NCBI GenBank assembly: GCA_031262625.1
Contig: JAISHJ010000101.1
Location: forward strand, 1 to 5,812
Reading direction: 5' to 3'
From: Ruminococcus sp.
GTDB taxonomy: Bacteria > Bacillota > Clostridia > Oscillospirales > Ruminococcaceae
Length of the DNA stretch: 5,812 nt
Under the pieces are notes generated by a model. It was given only the letters and a program-made list of their open reading frames with translations. It ran no database searches and was not told the DNA's origin. Below are positions 4,274 through 5,812 of the stretch, piece after piece. Both the position numbers and the translations under genes were made by a program. Each line of letters begins with the position of its first letter. The stretch's first letter is position 1.

Positions 4274-5812
4274 TTATCCTTTATCGCTGTTCCTTATCTC
4301 AGCACGTTTTATTTTTCCGCCGAGAGTTTTCGGAAGTTCCTTAACATACTCCACTACACGCGGATATTTATAAGGCGCAGTTACCTTCTTTACGTGATTT
4401 TGTATCTCTTTCGTGAGTGTGTCGGATGGTTCATATCCTGCTGCAAGAACTATTGTAGCTTTTACAACCTGCCCTCTAATCGGGTCGGGCGCGGCAGTTA
4501 CTGCGCACTCGACACAAGCGGGATGCTCTAAAATCGCGCTCTCTACCTCAAAAGGTCCTATACGATAGCCGGAGCATTTTATTACATCGTCATTCCTGCC
4601 GACAAACCAGTAGTAGCCGTCAGGGTCGCGCCAAGCAACGTCGCCTGTGTCGTATTTATCGCCGCCGAGGATATTTTCTGTCATCTCGGAGTTGTTATAG
4701 TACCCTGTAAAGAGCCCTACGGGGTATTTTTTATCTATATCACAGACGCAGATAGTACCTTCTTCGCCGTCTCCGCAGACGTTTCCGTCATGATCTATAA
4801 GCTGTATGTTATATGTTGGGGAAGGCTTTCCGGTTGAGCCGGGCTGTGGGTCTATCCACTTAAAATTCGCAATTAAGACAGGACCTTCGGACTGCCCGAA
4901 GCCTTCGCGCATCTTAAGCCCCGTAAGCTTCTCCCACTGGCGGAAGACTTCGGGATTAAGCGGCTCTCCCGCTATACAGAAATTGTGTACAGAAGAAAGG
5001 TCGTATTTTGAAACGTCCTCTTGAAGCATAAAGCGGAACATTGTCGGCGGCGCACAGAATGTCGTTAGCTTGTAGTCCTGTATTTTTTGCAGAAGTTTCG
5101 CCGGGACAAACTTATCCATATCGTAGCCGAAGATACAGGCGCCGCAAATCCATTGCCCGTAGATTTTGCCCCAGCCGAACTTCGCCCATCCCGAATCGGA
5201 TACACTCATGTGGAGGGTATTTTCTTCGACCTGCTGCCAGTATTTCGCGGTGATAATATGCCCTAAGGGATGCGCGAAATTATGCTGTACCATCTTCGGC
5301 ATACCGGTTGTGCCGGAAGTAAAGTAGATTAGCATTATGTCAGACCATTTCTGCCCTTCGGGACGCTCAAATGTATCGGGGAATTTCGCCGCTTCTTCGT
5401 CAAGGTAAAGGTAACCTTCATGTTCTCTTGCACGTTCGCCGTGACTGGGAACTACAACCCGATGGCGAAGTGTATCTACTTTGTCAAATGCGCCGTCAAT
5501 CTGACTTACAACAAAATCGTCATCAACGCAAATTATCATTTTTACTCCCGCGGAGTTGCCGCGATACGCTATGTCTTTCACCGTAAGCTGTAACGAACCG
5601 GGGATTAAGCTTGCGCCGATTTTATGGAGAGCGGTTGCGCATACCCAATACTCCCATCTTCTGCGGAGGATTAGCATAACAACGTCGCCCTTGCCTATTC
5701 CGAGTGAAGTGAAAAAGTTTGCGGCTTTGTTTGAAAGTTTTGATATGTCTGTGAAGGTGAACGTTCTTTCCTCACCGTTGTCGTTGCACCAAACAAGCGC
5801 CTTCTTTTCAGG
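4274..5812 (-). CDS. AMP-forming acyl-CoA synthetase, medium-chain type (5' end outside window)
   Basis: The reading frame stays open to the window edge, so the first visible codon (5812-5810, Pro) is not the start. 512 residues are visible and probably a few tens of N-terminal residues are missing. The internal ATG at 5677 is not the start, because the 45 codons before it continue the family sequence (for example NDNGEERTFTFTDIS). Enzymes of the ANL superfamily activate a carboxylic acid with ATP to an acyl-AMP and then form the CoA thioester. In visible numbering: P-loop YFTSGTTGMPK at 163-173, GFGQSEG at 304-310, YDTGD at 387-391, hinge region GRNDDVIKCSGYRIGP at 405-420, and catalytic Lys at 500 in the LPKTLGGK motif. 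The segment GWAKFGWGKIYGQWICGA resembles medium-chain acyl-CoA/acetyl-CoA synthetase-like proteins. Substrate chain length cannot be told. All key residues look intact. Confidence 0.93.
   Translation of the reverse strand, partial: PEKKALVWCNDNGEERTFTFTDISKLSNKAANFFTSLGIGKGDVVMLILRRRWEYWVCATALHKIGASLIPGSLQLTVKDIAYRGNSAGVKMIICVDDDFVVSQIDGAFDKVDTLRHRVVVPSHGERAREHEGYLYLDEEAAKFPDTFERPEGQKWSDIMLIYFTSGTTGMPKMVQHNFAHPLGHIITAKYWQQVEENTLHMSVSDSGWAKFGWGKIYGQWICGACIFGYDMDKFVPAKLLQKIQDYKLTTFCAPPTMFRFMLQEDVSKYDLSSVHNFCIAGEPLNPEVFRQWEKLTGLKMREGFGQSEGPVLIANFKWIDPQPGSTGKPSPTYNIQLIDHDGNVCGDGEEGTICVCDIDKKYPVGLFTGYYNNSEMTENILGGDKYDTGDVAWRDPDGYYWFVGRNDDVIKCSGYRIGPFEVESAILEHPACVECAVTAAPDPIRGQVVKATIVLAAGYEPSDTLTKEIQNHVKKVTAPYKYPRVVEYVKELPKTLGGKIKRAEIRNSDKG

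Overview
The window looks like ordinary chromosomal sequence from an anaerobic Firmicute of the class Clostridia, with a Ruminococcaceae/Oscillospirales-like flavour. That is an inference from several things: AT-rich intergenic DNA with textbook sigma-A promoters, strong GGAGG-type ribosome binding sites, a DUF975 membrane protein, a membrane-anchored SpoIIQ-like M23 protein, and the style of the two-component system. No rRNA, tRNA, CRISPR array, insertion sequence or phage gene was seen.

Layout. Positions 1-53 hold a GC-rich hairpin element just downstream of a minus-strand gene. Positions 54-2206 (minus) are a two-gene operon: an OmpR/PhoB-class response regulator followed, 5 bp later, by its membrane histidine kinase. 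Positions 2207-2456 carry the regulator's promoter, an 11-bp-period direct repeat over its -35 region, an AT-flanked hairpin terminator and a long GC-rich hairpin. Positions 2457-3218 (minus) encode a membrane-anchored M23/LytM-domain protein in which the usual catalytic histidine appears to be asparagine. Positions 3219-3499 are a divergent intergenic region with two tandem plus-strand promoters, one a perfect consensus. Positions 3500-4195 (plus) encode a DUF975 integral membrane protein. A perfect 18-bp hairpin at 4216-4255 is shared as a bidirectional terminator with the convergent gene. Positions 4274-5812 (minus) are an AMP-forming acyl-CoA synthetase whose 5' end lies outside the window.

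How the genes work together. Only the regulator and kinase form an obvious functional unit: the kinase senses something outside the cell through a loop of about 135 residues, and the regulator probably also controls its own promoter through the direct repeat. The M23 protein is in the same orientation but is separated from the operon by two hairpins and a new promoter, so it is probably a separate transcript. The membrane protein and the CoA ligase are convergent and not obviously linked to the rest.

No convincing new multi-gene system is visible. The observations most worth following are the phased direct repeat at the regulator's promoter, the similar GC-rich elements that follow the stop codons of two different genes, and the altered active site of the M23 protein.
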